DNA of 64,000 nt from Verrucomicrobium sp. BvORR034 (GCF_000739635.1 NZ_BATQ01000093.1:1-64000); one strand, 5' to 3'; shown: positions 1-12,038, counted from the stretch's first letter. Program-made: numbers and translations. Notes: generated by a model not told the origin, from the sequence alone.

Positions 1-134
1 GAAGCTCCCGGTAGTTTCCTGTTTTTGGGAGGAAGCTGCCGGGATCTGGAGGCATTAGGAGAGGGGGGGTGGCGTTTGGGGATAGGAGGAATAGGTCCTA
101 TAGGACTTATAAGACCTATTCATTCAGGGGTCGA
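1..134. repeat. Non-coding left edge with AT-rich palindrome
   Basis: No convincing gene is seen here. The segment lies just past the stop codon of the broken thiC copy. Positions 90-97 and 113-120 are perfect 8-bp inverted arms (AATAGGTC/GACCTATT), and inside them 96-105 is a 10-bp palindrome (TCCTATAGGA). There is no T-run, so it does not look like an intrinsic terminator on either strand. A G-rich stretch at 61-69 precedes it. It may be a dispersed palindromic repeat; this is inference. Confidence 0.4.
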
Positions 135-808
<674 letters not shown>

Positions 809-1650
809 TCACAGATCATTTTCAAGCCTTAGTGACTCAAGATCGTTCTTAAGCTCCTCCTCCATCGATTTGGTATAGATGCGTTGGATTCGGCCCTCAT
901 TTTGAAGCTCCACCAACTTCCGAAGGTCGTTGGGGCGCTGCTTCCAGGTGATCCCATCTGTGACCAGAAGAAGGACTGTGTCAGGCCGCTTTTCCCCGAC
1001 GATCCGGGCAATGTCTCCAATTACATCGGTCTGTTTGCTGCCCGTAGCACCATAAGCCTTCACTTCAATGAGGATGAGTGGATCGACCAATGAGGGTATT
1101 GCGAAGTCCGCTTTTTCGGTGCTTTGGCCCTTGGCCCCCGTGAAGCGTCCGCGTACGGCCACCTTCTTATCCGAAAAGATGGATCGTACGATGCCTTCAA
1201 CATAATCCTCCATGCCACGGCCGCGAGTCTGCCCTTTGATGGCGCTGCCACGTCCTCCTTTCAGCCGTTCGACCAAAACATCCGACCAATGAAGTGGCTG
1301 ATGAACGGCCATGCTCATCATATCACTTAGCCCCATCTGATTGAGCGCTTTGAGGTAGGCCGGCGGGTCAGCAAGGTACCTCTTGATGCCAATTCCTCCA
1401 ATCCCCAGGATCTCACGCAATTGATGGGTGTAATCGTCCTTCGAGAGATCCAGAAACAGTCGGATAGCTGTCGTGGCGGTGTCAAAATTGACAGCGAGCA
1501 GAGCGGCGATGTCCGCATCTTGTAGGCACTTTTGACGGGAAGGTTTTTGAGGAGAGTGATGACCTCCTCGGCATGGGCGTCGAGCCAGGAGGCTTCGATC
1601 GGAATCAAGGATGCTGAAATCTCTTCGAACGTCTGGTGATAGCGTTTCAT
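809..1650 (-). pseudogene. DpnII-like PD-(D/E)XK restriction endonuclease, frameshifted
   Basis: The gene starts at the ATG at 1650 in an ATGA overlap with the methyltransferase stop, so the two are translationally coupled. The first ~38 residues (MKRYHQTFEEISASL...) lie in one frame and the rest in another. One extra A in the AAAA run near 1535 would join them as LPVKKCLQDAD and give about 280 residues. The body has a GRGSAIKGQTRGRGMED segment, then an acidic D (KADFAIP) and E-x-K (LILIEVKAYG), the pattern of a PD-(D/E)XK nuclease. It ends with a VTDGITWK/IYT-like stretch reminiscent of DpnII/MboI-family enzymes. Family assignment is tentative. The frameshift may be a real inactivation or a base-call error. 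If real, the host keeps the methyltransferase but has lost restriction. Confidence 0.65.
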
Positions 1651-2723
1651 GAACCAATGATCAGGTATTCACTGACGACATTTCGCTTGGCTGCGGCGTG
1701 AGTGCCGAAGTGATAACGGTGCGTTTTTTCAAGGACGTCGACAGACTTTTTGTAGCGTTTCATGAGGGACCGCAGCGTCTCGAGATCTGGAAATGCGTTC
1801 GAAGAGTAGGAGAGCACTTGTACCGACTCCGCAAAATGGCGAAAGAGTCGGTCGAATGCTTCAAGCGCTGTGTGTCTATAGGAGAAGGGGGTGAACGGCT
1901 TGGCGATTTTTCGTACTTTGGTGTTCATCATCACCTCTTTACCTTCCCAGTAGCAAGCCAATCCCTCGAGAAAATGATACCTCTTGATGTAGCAGTTGTC
2001 GTCAGCAAGAGGGACATAGGGAGGGTCCATGTACACCAAGTCGCTTCCGGGCTGTACCTCAAATACATCCTTGCAGGTGGCCGAGTTTCGAAGGCCGTTG
2101 CTGAAAACTGCACCGTTGTAAATTGCAACCTGCTCGACGAAATGCTCAAGAATATTCAGTTGGAGATCCCTTCTGCCGTCTTGGTACCGAGTCGGATCGC
2201 TAACAGTGAAAAGGCCGCGAGGTTGCCGTTTGATGGCGGAACGTAACAGAGCGGCCATCGCCACTGCGCGCTTGAATGGGGATTCTAGCTGGCGGATGCC
2301 GGACCAAAGATCATCAAGTGAGGAAAGTTCCCCCGGGGTATAGAAGATGCCCTCGTAGGTGCTACGAATGAAGCGCTCCGACTGTGAACGCGCCTTTGAA
2401 GCCAGGACAAACTGGAGGTCGTCTGCGTTGAGGCGGGTGGCATTGTTGGCTACCGTCGCGGAAGTTAATACTGAGGGAAAGGCGAGAGTATCATTTGCCA
2501 GGACCTGCTTGCCCATTGCCTTGAGCAAGTATGAGACCACACCAGACCCTGAAAAAGCGTCGGTTGCCGTCTCAAAACCTATACCTGCCAGCGTCTCATG
2601 AATCCACGGGAGCAAGCGGAATTTGCTCCCCATGTAGCGGAATCGCGGGAACCTTGCAAGCTCATGAGGCAGCCCAGTTATCCCAGGGATGAAGGACAAC
2701 TGTTGCTCTGTCTGGGGTTTCAT
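1647..2723 (-). CDS. DNA adenine methyltransferase, D12 (Dam-like) class
   Basis: 358 residues, predicted to transfer a methyl group from SAM to N6 of adenine in a specific DNA sequence. Visible motifs are RYMGSK (29-34), the SAM-binding FSGSG (57-61), ND (78-79) and the catalytic DPPY (233-236), followed by a hydrophobic helix-rich C-terminus. This order fits the D12 class (Dam/DpnM/MboIA type). It is the first gene of the module and overlaps the endonuclease gene by 4 bp, so it would be made first and protect host DNA. The promoter should lie in 2724-2988. Its reading frame is intact, unlike its partner. The target sequence cannot be deduced here, although a GATC-like target is plausible if the partner is truly DpnII-like. 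Confidence 0.88.
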   Translation of the reverse strand: MKPQTEQQLSFIPGITGLPHELARFPRFRYMGSKFRLLPWIHETLAGIGFETATDAFSGSGVVSYLLKAMGKQVLANDTLAFPSVLTSATVANNATRLNADDLQFVLASKARSQSERFIRSTYEGIFYTPGELSSLDDLWSGIRQLESPFKRAVAMAALLRSAIKRQPRGLFTVSDPTRYQDGRRDLQLNILEHFVEQVAIYNGAVFSNGLRNSATCKDVFEVQPGSDLVYMDPPYVPLADDNCYIKRYHFLEGLACYWEGKEVMMNTKVRKIAKPFTPFSYRHTALEAFDRLFRHFAESVQVLSYSSNAFPDLETLRSLMKRYKKSVDVLEKTHRYHFGTHAAAKRNVVSEYLIIGS

Positions 2724-2988
2724 GAGTTTAGATTACCGAGAAGTGTTCAAATGAACAATTGAAATTTTACTGCCTCCAAATGCCAAGCACAAAATGTCCC
2801 ACCGGAGTAGGCCAGAGTGAGACGTTGTGGAATGGGTCGATGGCTCGATGTTAGCAAGAACACCTACAGCACAATCAATTCTACCCAAAATCTCCCAAGG
2901 CGGTGCTTGGAGAATGGATGAATCGCGCAATATCTGTCCAGCAAAATGGGTGAGGAGAGGATGACATGAATATTGCCAGACCTGAGAA

Positions 2989-5623
<2,635 letters not shown>

Positions 5624-6625
5624 ATGCGTTCTCGTTCCCATACCCTTTTCTCTGCTGGATCTCGTCCGACTCTTTCCCGACGTCTGTTTTTGCCTTTTGC
5701 CGGTGCGGCTGCGATGGCGGCGCTGGGCCTGGGGGTGGCGGTGCCGACGGTGTCGGCCAAGGACAAGACGAAGATCGTGATCCTGGCGGGGGAGAAGAGC
5801 CATCCGAGCGGTCAGCACGAGTTCGCGGCCGGGGCGAAGCTCCTGGCGAAGGCGCTCAATGAGCAGAGCGGGCTGGATGTCGAGGCGGTGGTGGTGACGA
5901 ACGGCTGGCCGAAGGACGAGTCGGTTTTCAACGGGGCCAAAGCGGTGGTCTGCTACGCGGACGGCGGTGGCAAGCACCCCTTTGTGACGCATCTTCCGGC
6001 GGTGGAGGCCTTGTCCCAGAAGGGTGTGGGCATCATGTGCATGCACTATGCGGTGGAAGTGGTGCCGGGTCAGGCGGGCGAGCCGTTCAAAAAGTGGATC
6101 GGCGGATTTTATGAAGGCCAGTACTCGGTGAACCCACACTGGGACGCTGATACGGAGGCGAACAAGGAGCACCCGGTGAGCCGTGGGGTGAAGCCGGTGA
6201 AGGTGCACGACGAGTGGTACTTCCGCATGCGGTTCGCTGAGCCTTCGACGGCAACGTCGTTGCTGACCGCGACGCCGACGCGCGAGCGGATCAAGCGGTA
6301 CATTCACTGGAATCCCGGTGCTGACGGCGAGCTGGGCAAACCGCAGACGCTCATGTGGGGCGTGCAGCGTCCCGATGGCGGTCGCGGCGTGGGCTTCACG
6401 GGCGGTCACTGGCACCGCAACTGGGCGCTGGAAGACTTCCGCAAGCTGGTGCTGAACGGGATCGTCTGGACGGCTGGCCTGGAAGTGCCCGAGGGCGGGG
6501 TGAAATCGAATGCCGTGACCGAGGCCCAGTTGAACGAGAATCTGGATGCCAAGGAGCCGATGGTGCATGTGAAGCTGCCAGCGGCGGAGGATTTTAATCT
6601 GCCGATGGCGGAGCCCAAGAAATAG
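5624..6625 (+). CDS. Tat-exported ThuA-like domain protein
   Basis: 333 residues from the ATG at 5624. The N-terminus has a twin-arginine motif (SRRLFLPFAG) followed by a hydrophobic stretch and an alanine-rich cleavage region (TVSAKD), so it is probably exported folded. The mature part starts with KIVILAGEKSHPSG, includes the MCMHYAVEV segment, and ends in a GRGVGFTGGHWHRNW-type region, matching the ThuA-like fold (class I glutamine-amidotransferase-like). ThuA is linked to trehalose/sugar utilisation, but most relatives in this phylum have unknown substrates. It stands alone between thiC and tRNA-Leu and is followed by an intrinsic terminator. Confidence 0.85.
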   Translation: MRSRSHTLFSAGSRPTLSRRLFLPFAGAAAMAALGLGVAVPTVSAKDKTKIVILAGEKSHPSGQHEFAAGAKLLAKALNEQSGLDVEAVVVTNGWPKDESVFNGAKAVVCYADGGGKHPFVTHLPAVEALSQKGVGIMCMHYAVEVVPGQAGEPFKKWIGGFYEGQYSVNPHWDADTEANKEHPVSRGVKPVKVHDEWYFRMRFAEPSTATSLLTATPTRERIKRYIHWNPGADGELGKPQTLMWGVQRPDGGRGVGFTGGHWHRNWALEDFRKLVLNGIVWTAGLEVPEGGVKSNAVTEAQLNENLDAKEPMVHVKLPAAEDFNLPMAEPKK

Positions 6626-6637
6626 GGAAAAGGGAAG

Positions 6638-6669
6638 AGGGGTAAGGGATAAGGGGTAAGGGATAAGGG
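6638..6669. repeat. Short tandem repeat (14-bp unit)
   Basis: The unit GGGGTAAGGGATAA occurs twice in tandem with a partial third copy (GGGG), just after the ThuA-gene stop codon. No function can be assigned. Confidence 0.6.
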
Positions 6670-6736
6670 GAGTTTGCCGCCGTTGGCGGGTTGAGGATTG
6701 GAGGGATGGAGTAGGGGAGTGTTGGGATTGTTTTTT

Positions 6737-6775
6737 GGCGGGCTGCGGTCGATTTGATCGTGGCCCGCTTTTTTT
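6737..6775 (+). terminator. Intrinsic terminator after the ThuA-like gene
   Basis: Arms GCGGGC (6738-6743) and GCCCGC (6763-6768) pair, with an additional inner CGAT/ATCG pairing, and seven T residues follow (6769-6775). Orientation and distance fit termination of the ThuA transcript. Confidence 0.8.
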
Positions 6776-7183
6776 GTGGGATGGTGGAGTAGGAGTCGAT
6801 GGGGAGCGCAGTCGGCTCGACTGCTACGAGGGCGGCCCGCCCGAAGGTGGGATCAGGGAGTGGGCCAGTGATCTGGAGAGGTGGCGGCAGGTTGACCACT
6901 TCGGTTGCCGGGCTTCGGGGGTGGGATGATGTGGTGGGCTGGCGGGGAGTCTGGGGTGGCGATGACCCAGGCGGGACGCCTGGGGAACGCACAGCCAGGA
7001 TGGCTGTGTCACTTTATCAGGGAGGATGATGGCATGCCTGGAGAACGCACGGCCAAGATGGCTGTGGTACTCACTTTTCCGTGCTGTTCTTGTTGCACAA
7101 AACGTCAGGGAGGCTTTAATGACTTCCCTGTTCCGAACTGCATTGCAGCACGGGCAGTGTTCTTCCAGGAAAAGAGATCAAAG
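6776..7183. repeat. Intergenic region with palindromic repeats having GGA triloops
   Basis: No gene is supported in this ~400-bp gap. Two perfect hairpins follow one another: 6966-6984 (8-bp arms CCCAGGCG/CGCCTGGG, loop GGA) and 6990-7008 (8-bp arms CACAGCCA/TGGCTGTG, loop GGA). A degenerate second copy of the whole ~50-bp unit follows at 7021-7070. The arrangement resembles REP-like dispersed palindromes of this bacterial group. It lies just upstream of tRNA-Leu. Confidence 0.6.
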
Positions 7184-7266
7184 GCCGGCGTGGCGAAATT
7201 GGTAGACGCGCTAGACTCAAAATCTTGTTCCCAAAAGGAGTGTCGGTTCGAGTCCGACCGCCGGTA
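7184..7266 (+). tRNA. tRNA-Leu (anticodon CAA)
   Basis: 83 nt. The acceptor arm is GCCGGCG with CGCCGGT (one G-U end pair), discriminator A at 7266, no encoded CCA. The D-arm (TGGCGAAATTGGTAGACGCG) is typical of leucine tRNAs. The anticodon loop is CTCAAAA inside AGA/TCT pairs, giving anticodon CAA (codon UUG). A long variable arm (about TGTTCCCAAAAGGAGTG) marks it as class II. The T-arm GTCGGTTCGAGTCCGAC is perfect. Confidence 0.96.
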
Positions 7267-7384
7267 CTTTCCCGAATCCTTTTCCTGTCTGATTTGAGAT
7301 GAAGCGACGATGGAGTCGCGTTTGGGGGGTAGGCGATGTCCTGGGGCGAGAGGTGCTTGATGCCGATTGCCAATTGGCGGCACA

Positions 7385-7401
7385 GCAGACTGCCAGTCTG
7401 C
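7385..7401. repeat. Palindrome with 3-nt loop
   Basis: A perfect 7-bp stem GCAGACT/AGTCTGC with a GCC loop lies between tRNA-Leu and the stop codon of the SHD1-like gene. It has the same design as the palindromes at 6966-7008 and 44309-44325. No T-run follows on the minus strand, so a terminator role is not supported. Confidence 0.5.
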
Positions 7402-7418
7402 GCTACGGTGGGGAGCGG

Positions 7419-7910
7419 CTACTTCGTGGCGGGTTTGGAGGTGCCGATTTTGGCGACGTTGATGAACTCCTGGTCTTCTTTGGTGAGACGGGTGAGGGGG
7501 AGTTCGTAGGGCTGGTTGTTGACGAGGAGACGCACCTTTCCATCGCGGATGACGGTGGGAGGTGAGGGCAGGGCGACGGGGGCGGGAGTGGGGGACTCGG
7601 GGATGCCTTTGACGGTCTCGACGACATGTTCCTCGAACGCGATCAACTTACCGACCAGAGCTTTGCCATCGGCGCTGGTCCACTGGCGGGAGTGAGAAAG
7701 GGAATAATACGTGACCGTGCGGATCACGGTGGGTGGGGGCGGAACCGGGGTGACGTTGACGTCCGCGGTATTGGCACCTCCGCCCGAACCCCGAATTTTA
7801 AAATTGTTGGGCGTGGTGGGAACGACCTGGGCGTGGGCGGTGGTGACCGTGAAGGCCGTCGTGAGGACGGCGAATAGGAGAAGGGTGGCGCGGCACGTCT
7901 TCGTCTTCAT
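7419..7910 (-). CDS. Secreted SHD1-like domain protein
   Basis: 163 residues from the ATG at 7910, chosen because it begins a clear signal peptide (MKTKTCRATLLLFAVL... ending AHAQ). After a Pro/Val-rich linker, the C-terminal ~85 residues contain RQWTSADGKALVGKL and, later, RDGKVRLLVNNQPYELPLTRLTKEDQEFI. This is the R-x-W-T...G...DG-x...LPL-x-x-L-x-x-x-D pattern of SLA1-homology-domain-1-like repeats common in secreted PVC proteins. Function is unknown; a structural or binding role in the periplasm is inferred. It is monocistronic. The upstream gap (7911-8289) holds palindromes and the terminator of the next gene. Confidence 0.7.
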   Translation of the reverse strand: MKTKTCRATLLLFAVLTTAFTVTTAHAQVVPTTPNNFKIRGSGGGANTADVNVTPVPPPPTVIRTVTYYSLSHSRQWTSADGKALVGKLIAFEEHVVETVKGIPESPTPAPVALPSPPTVIRDGKVRLLVNNQPYELPLTRLTKEDQEFINVAKIGTSKPATK

Positions 7911-8106
7911 GGGGAAAGCGTAGCGGAAATTGCCGCGGGTGGGAATTTGGAATTTGGCATTTTGATTGGGTGGCGAGTGGGAGTGTGGATTGGCTGTATC
8001 CACACCTGACCTAATGTGAGTCGATGTTGCCAGAGGAGTGGCGGCACGCCCACCCTGGAGGTGCACATCGCTGGCATCCCTTCAGGATGCGACAAATGTC
8101 GACGAA

Positions 8107-8169
8107 CCGGAGGTATCAGTCGCTACGCTCCTTCAACCGTCCGGCGTCTAATGGCTGTGATGCCTCCGG
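8107..8169. repeat. Inverted repeat in intergenic region
   Basis: Arms CCGGAGGTATCA (8107-8118) and TGATGCCTCCGG (8158-8169) form a 12-bp stem with one G-U pair around a ~39-nt loop. A smaller hairpin, GCATCC/GGATGC, lies just upstream (near 8075-8091). The wording resembles a dispersed repeat family I associate with planctomycetes and verrucomicrobia. No gene is seen in 7911-8289. Confidence 0.5.
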
Positions 8170-8213
8170 CATCTGACCGAGTGGCCAATGCCCGACGCGT
8201 CAAAGGCTTGCAA

Positions 8214-8242
8214 AAAGGCCTCTCCGGGGTGGAGAGGCCTTT
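8214..8242 (-). terminator. Intrinsic terminator of the dehydrogenase gene
   Basis: A perfect 12-bp stem (AAAGGCCTCTCC/GGAGAGGCCTTT) with a 5-nt loop, followed on the minus strand by further T residues. It lies about 50 bp past the stop codon of the large minus-strand gene ending at 8290. Confidence 0.85.
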
Positions 8243-8289
8243 GTGGAATGAGCTCAGGTCTGATCCTTGGCGCCTGGCAGTCTGGTGTC

Positions 8290-11118
8290 TTATTTGATCT
8301 CGTCAGACTTCAGGTAGGCGACGATGTCGGCGAGGGCCTGGGCGTTGAGACCCATCATATCGGCAGTGAACATGAGGGAGTGTTTCATGCCGGTATTGGA
8401 CTTGATGAGGCGCTTGGGCACGGCCTGGATGACGCCGCCCATGGACTTGATTTGCACGGGGTCGTCGTTGCTGAGAACCATGCCGTCGATGGTGACGCCG
8501 TCCTTGGTGACAATGCGCTTGCCTTCATAACCGTGGGCGATGTCGCCGGAGGGATTGATGATGGCGTTGAGTAGCACTTCGCGGGTCTGGGTCTTGCCGA
8601 AGACGGTGAGGTCAGGGCCGAAGTCCACGCCGGGTTCGCCGATCTTGTGGCAGGTGTAGCAGGTGGCCACGGCGGTCTTGCCGCGGGTGGCATCGCCTGA
8701 CAGCTTGAGGATCTCTTCCACCGGCGGCAGGGCCGAGGGGGTGGTGGGTAGCTCGGGCGAGACGAAGGGTGTGAGGGCCACGTTGGCATCGGCATCATAA
8801 ATGCCGCGCTCCTTCAGGGCATCAGTGAGGCCGTAGTCCTTCCAGAGACTGGCTCGGCGGTTGAAGAGCCACCAGAGGGTGTCGCCTTTGAGCGTGGTGT
8901 CCGGGGCCTCGGCCACCTCGACCATCGCCAGGGCGGCGAAGGGAGACTTGATGAAGGCGAGGGAATCGAGGGCGAGCTTGCGCTGCTCGCGGCTGAGTTT
9001 GGTGGAGAGAATGCGGGTCTTGAGCACAGGGACGGCCTCCGGGGCATTGAGACGCCAGGTCAGCCAGGCAAAGGCATCGCCCCAGGCTTCGGGCTGCGCC
9101 TTGCCATCGGGCAGGGCGTCTTTGATCGCGGCATAGAGGGCGCGGGTGTTGCCTTCGGCCGCGAGACCGAGGGCCTCAAGGTAGCTGCGGTCCTTGCCAT
9201 CGAAACGCTTGGCCACTTCCACGAGGATCGGTCCGCTCTGGGCGAACGGCACATCCCGCAGACTGAGGGCCACCTCGCGACGCACGGCGGCGGAGCTGTC
9301 GGACGCCATCTTCTGGGCCATGGCGACCACGTTGTGATTGGCGCGGCGCAGGGCGCGGTAAGCGATGACGCGGGTTTGTTCCTCCCCAGCACCCAGCAGA
9401 GGCTCCACCTTGGCGATGCCGGCAGGGCCCATCTGAGCGAGCAGCCAGATGGCGCGGGCGGCGATGAAATGATTCTGGTCCTGCAGCAGTGCCGCCACGG
9501 CGGGTACGGCTTTTTCACCCTGGGTCTTCAGACGGGTGAAGCCTGCGTAGCGCACGTTGGGAGCGGGGCTCTTAAGCGCAGCAACCTGGCCTTCGGTCGT
9601 GCTCAGATCAAACTGCGGCACGACGGACTTGAAACCCTTGGGCGCGATCCGGTAGATCGTACCAGAGGTGGTGTTGTCGAGATCGGAATGACCGCCAACG
9701 CGGGCGTCGAACCAGTCAGCCACATAGAGGGCGCCATCGGGACCCACCGTCACGTCGCTGGGGCGGAAGAGAGTCTTGAGCTCTGACGTCACGCTATTGG
9801 TGCCGCCGAGGAAGTCGGATCCGGCGAACTTGCCCTCCTTGTTGGAGGTGAGAAAGTCGAAGCGCTCCAGCTTGAAGCCGGCACCGTCGGGTTTAGGGAG
9901 ATAACCGAAGATCACGTTGCGGCCGGCCTCGCAGGCCAGCAGCAGGCCCTGCCACTTGTCGCCCAAGGCTCCGTTCTCATAGAACGCCACGCCGGTGGGC
10001 GAGCCGCCGCCATACACATCGCCCACGGGCATGGTGCCGGGGTCATCCTGACGCCACTCGGCGGTGGGAATCTTCTGCCCTGGACGGCGGTCTGCGGCCC
10101 ATGCGCGCTGGCCATCGGCGGAGGCAAAGCCTGCATTGCCGAACTCCAGCACCGGGGTGACGCGGCAGGCCGGCGGATCGTCGTTGTCGCTCTGGTAGAT
10201 ATCGCCAAAGGAGTTCACCGCCTGCTCATAGCTGTTGCGGAAGTTGTGGGCGATGACGTTGACGTTTGAGCCGTCCGGATTCATGCGGGCGAGGAAACCA
10301 CCGATCCACACGCGGCCGTCATCGCTCTTCTGCCCCGCGATGGTGCTGGGGTCCACGACCTGCTTGCCATTCTGGTGCACATACGGGCTGCCCAGGCGGA
10401 AGGTCTTGCCGGACTTGTCTGTAAAGAGGGCGCCGGTGTTGCCCTGGTTGAAATACCACTGGCCATCTGGACCGGCAGTGACGGAGTGCAGGCTGTGATC
10501 GTGGCTGCGACCGTTGAATCCGGTGAGCAGCACATCGCGCTTGTCCACGGCAGGGTCGAACTTGCCATCGCGATTCACGTCCGTGTACACCAGCAGATCC
10601 GGCGGCTGGGAGACGATGACCTGGTTGTCCAGCACGGCCACGCCGAGCGGTGCGAGGAAACCGGCTTCCTGAATGAAGGTCTCCGATTTGTCCGCTTTGC
10701 CGTCACCATCGGTGTCCTGTAGGATCGCGATGCGGTCGCCTTCCTTTTTGCGGCCGCTATGGCTGCGGTAGTTGACGCCTTCTGCGACCCAGAGACGGCC
10801 GTCTTTGTCGAAGTCGATGTTCGTGGGGTTGTTCAGCAGCGGGGTCGTGGCCCAGACTGTGACTTCCAGCCCCTCAGGCACGGTGAAGAGGTCCGTCGGA
10901 ACGATGGTCGGCGCTGGAGGTGCCGGGGGTGGCGTGGGAGCGGGTGCAATCGCGGGAGCCGGGCTGGCCGCGGCTGCTGCCGGGGCTGCTGCCGGGGCTG
11001 CTGCCGGGGCTGGCGCGGGGGCCGGAGTCTGCCCGGGGAGGGCGACGCTCAGCGAGGACGAAAGCAGGGAGGTGGCGAGGGTGGCTCCAACGGCCGGGCG
11101 GAAGAATCTTGGAAGCAT
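8290..11118 (-). CDS. Pirellula/Verrucomicrobium-type dehydrogenase with HEAT repeats and c-type haem domain
   Basis: 942 residues. The signal peptide ends near ALPGQ and is followed by a ~45-residue Pro/Ala linker (visible as GCC/GCT triplet repeats near 10970-11030). Residues ~80-490 resemble the beta-propeller putative membrane-bound dehydrogenase domain (EGLEVTVWATTPLLNNPTNI, WVAEGVNY, VADWFDARVGGH). Residues ~510-780 are helical HEAT-like repeats (FTRLKTQGEKAVPAVAALL, SAAVRREVALSLRD). The C-terminal ~130 residues carry one haem-binding C-x2-C-H (CYTCH) and a GPDLTVFGKTQTREVLLNAI segment, as in the Pirellula/Verrucomicrobium haem-binding domain. It is probably periplasmic and takes part in sugar or polysaccharide oxidation; substrate unknown. 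A strong terminator follows. Confidence 0.85.
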   Translation of the reverse strand: MLPRFFRPAVGATLATSLLSSSLSVALPGQTPAPAPAPAAAPAAAPAAAAASPAPAIAPAPTPPPAPPAPTIVPTDLFTVPEGLEVTVWATTPLLNNPTNIDFDKDGRLWVAEGVNYRSHSGRKKEGDRIAILQDTDGDGKADKSETFIQEAGFLAPLGVAVLDNQVIVSQPPDLLVYTDVNRDGKFDPAVDKRDVLLTGFNGRSHDHSLHSVTAGPDGQWYFNQGNTGALFTDKSGKTFRLGSPYVHQNGKQVVDPSTIAGQKSDDGRVWIGGFLARMNPDGSNVNVIAHNFRNSYEQAVNSFGDIYQSDNDDPPACRVTPVLEFGNAGFASADGQRAWAADRRPGQKIPTAEWRQDDPGTMPVGDVYGGGSPTGVAFYENGALGDKWQGLLLACEAGRNVIFGYLPKPDGAGFKLERFDFLTSNKEGKFAGSDFLGGTNSVTSELKTLFRPSDVTVGPDGALYVADWFDARVGGHSDLDNTTSGTIYRIAPKGFKSVVPQFDLSTTEGQVAALKSPAPNVRYAGFTRLKTQGEKAVPAVAALLQDQNHFIAARAIWLLAQMGPAGIAKVEPLLGAGEEQTRVIAYRALRRANHNVVAMAQKMASDSSAAVRREVALSLRDVPFAQSGPILVEVAKRFDGKDRSYLEALGLAAEGNTRALYAAIKDALPDGKAQPEAWGDAFAWLTWRLNAPEAVPVLKTRILSTKLSREQRKLALDSLAFIKSPFAALAMVEVAEAPDTTLKGDTLWWLFNRRASLWKDYGLTDALKERGIYDADANVALTPFVSPELPTTPSALPPVEEILKLSGDATRGKTAVATCYTCHKIGEPGVDFGPDLTVFGKTQTREVLLNAIINPSGDIAHGYEGKRIVTKDGVTIDGMVLSNDDPVQIKSMGGVIQAVPKRLIKSNTGMKHSLMFTADMMGLNAQALADIVAYLKSDEIK

Positions 11119-11251
11119 GGCGGAAAGACGATGCTTCTAACGCCAATCCATTCTATGCACAATCGGACATTTGTTCATGAAGTATCTGAGCCCACCCTGC
11201 AAGAATGGGGCTCAGAAGTGCGGGGGGGTGTCCTGAATCGGCCTGTCGAGG

Positions 11252-11938
11252 CTAATCCTGCCCTTCCAGGGCTTTGCACGGGCCCAGCACTTCCCGCAGG
11301 ATGAAAGCCTGCTTGTAGCCATGGGTGGTCTTGAGCATGTCGGTGAGCGGATGGGGGCGTCTCGGCGCAACCACCGTGGCGAGAATGGGGCGGTCTGGCG
11401 AGTCGGAGGATTGCTGGGCGGCAGCAGCCCGGGTCATGCGAGCTGGATGGCTGGCCGGGACAGGATGCGAGGCGGCTCGGGCCGCGCCGGGCAGTACAGG
11501 TGGGCGGACGGGTGCGGCCGGAACAGAGGGGGCTGCCGCAGGGCGGGGCGAGCTCACGTCATCGATGCTGCGGCGCAGCGTGTCCATGAGATCGGCCAGG
11601 GAGCCGGGCGTGGTGGAGGCAGGTGCCGGACGTGCGGAGGGAGTGGGAGGTGGAGTCGAGCGCGGCAACTGCGGAGGTGCCGGGATACGGGTGGGGGGAG
11701 CTTGCGGGGCGCGGCTGTCATCCACCGGACGCGTCTGCTCCGCCCAAGCCCGGCGACGGGCCTCCTGCTCCTCGGTGGACACTGGGAGCTGCCTATCCCG
11801 TTCGGCAGCCTCTTTGTTTTTCTTGAGCAGGCTAAACAGCCACTGCAGGAACCCCACCACCAGGAAGACGATGACGAACACAATCTCCTGCAGATCCGCC
11901 GCAGCCAGGAGAGGGGAATTGGGGAGCAGAAGGTTCAT
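11252..11938 (-). CDS. Single-pass membrane protein with Pro/Ala-rich tail
   Basis: 228 residues, not recognised as a named family. One hydrophobic segment (about residues 17-37, EIVFVIVFLVVGFLQWLFSLL) is followed by a charged stretch (KKNKEAAERDRQ). A long disordered-looking Pro/Ala/Ser/Arg region spans ~55-190. A more ordered end (HPLTDMLKTTHGYKQAFILREVLGPCKALE) may be the conserved part. It lies ~100 bp downstream of floA in the same direction, behind a hairpin, so it may be a FloA-associated protein; that link is only positional. Confidence 0.6.
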   Translation of the reverse strand: MNLLLPNSPLLAAADLQEIVFVIVFLVVGFLQWLFSLLKKNKEAAERDRQLPVSTEEQEARRRAWAEQTRPVDDSRAPQAPPTRIPAPPQLPRSTPPPTPSARPAPASTTPGSLADLMDTLRRSIDDVSSPRPAAAPSVPAAPVRPPVLPGAARAASHPVPASHPARMTRAAAAQQSSDSPDRPILATVVAPRRPHPLTDMLKTTHGYKQAFILREVLGPCKALEGQD

Positions 11939-11969
11939 GAAACGGACAGCGACAGGGGTGGGGGCTAAT

Positions 11970-12017
11970 TAAAAGCAGAGAGCGGGGACCTCCCCGCAGA
12001 GCCAGTGAGGGCTCTGC
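11970..12017 (-). terminator. Double hairpin terminator-like element after floA
   Basis: Two adjacent perfect hairpins: GCAGAGCC/GGCTCTGC (11996-12003 with 12010-12017), and GCGGGG/CCCCGC with a 4-nt loop just left of it. On the minus strand they are followed by CTTTTAATTA. This fits a full or partial terminator for floA. Confidence 0.6.
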
Positions 12018-12038
12018 GAGCGGCGGGGCGATTGACGG

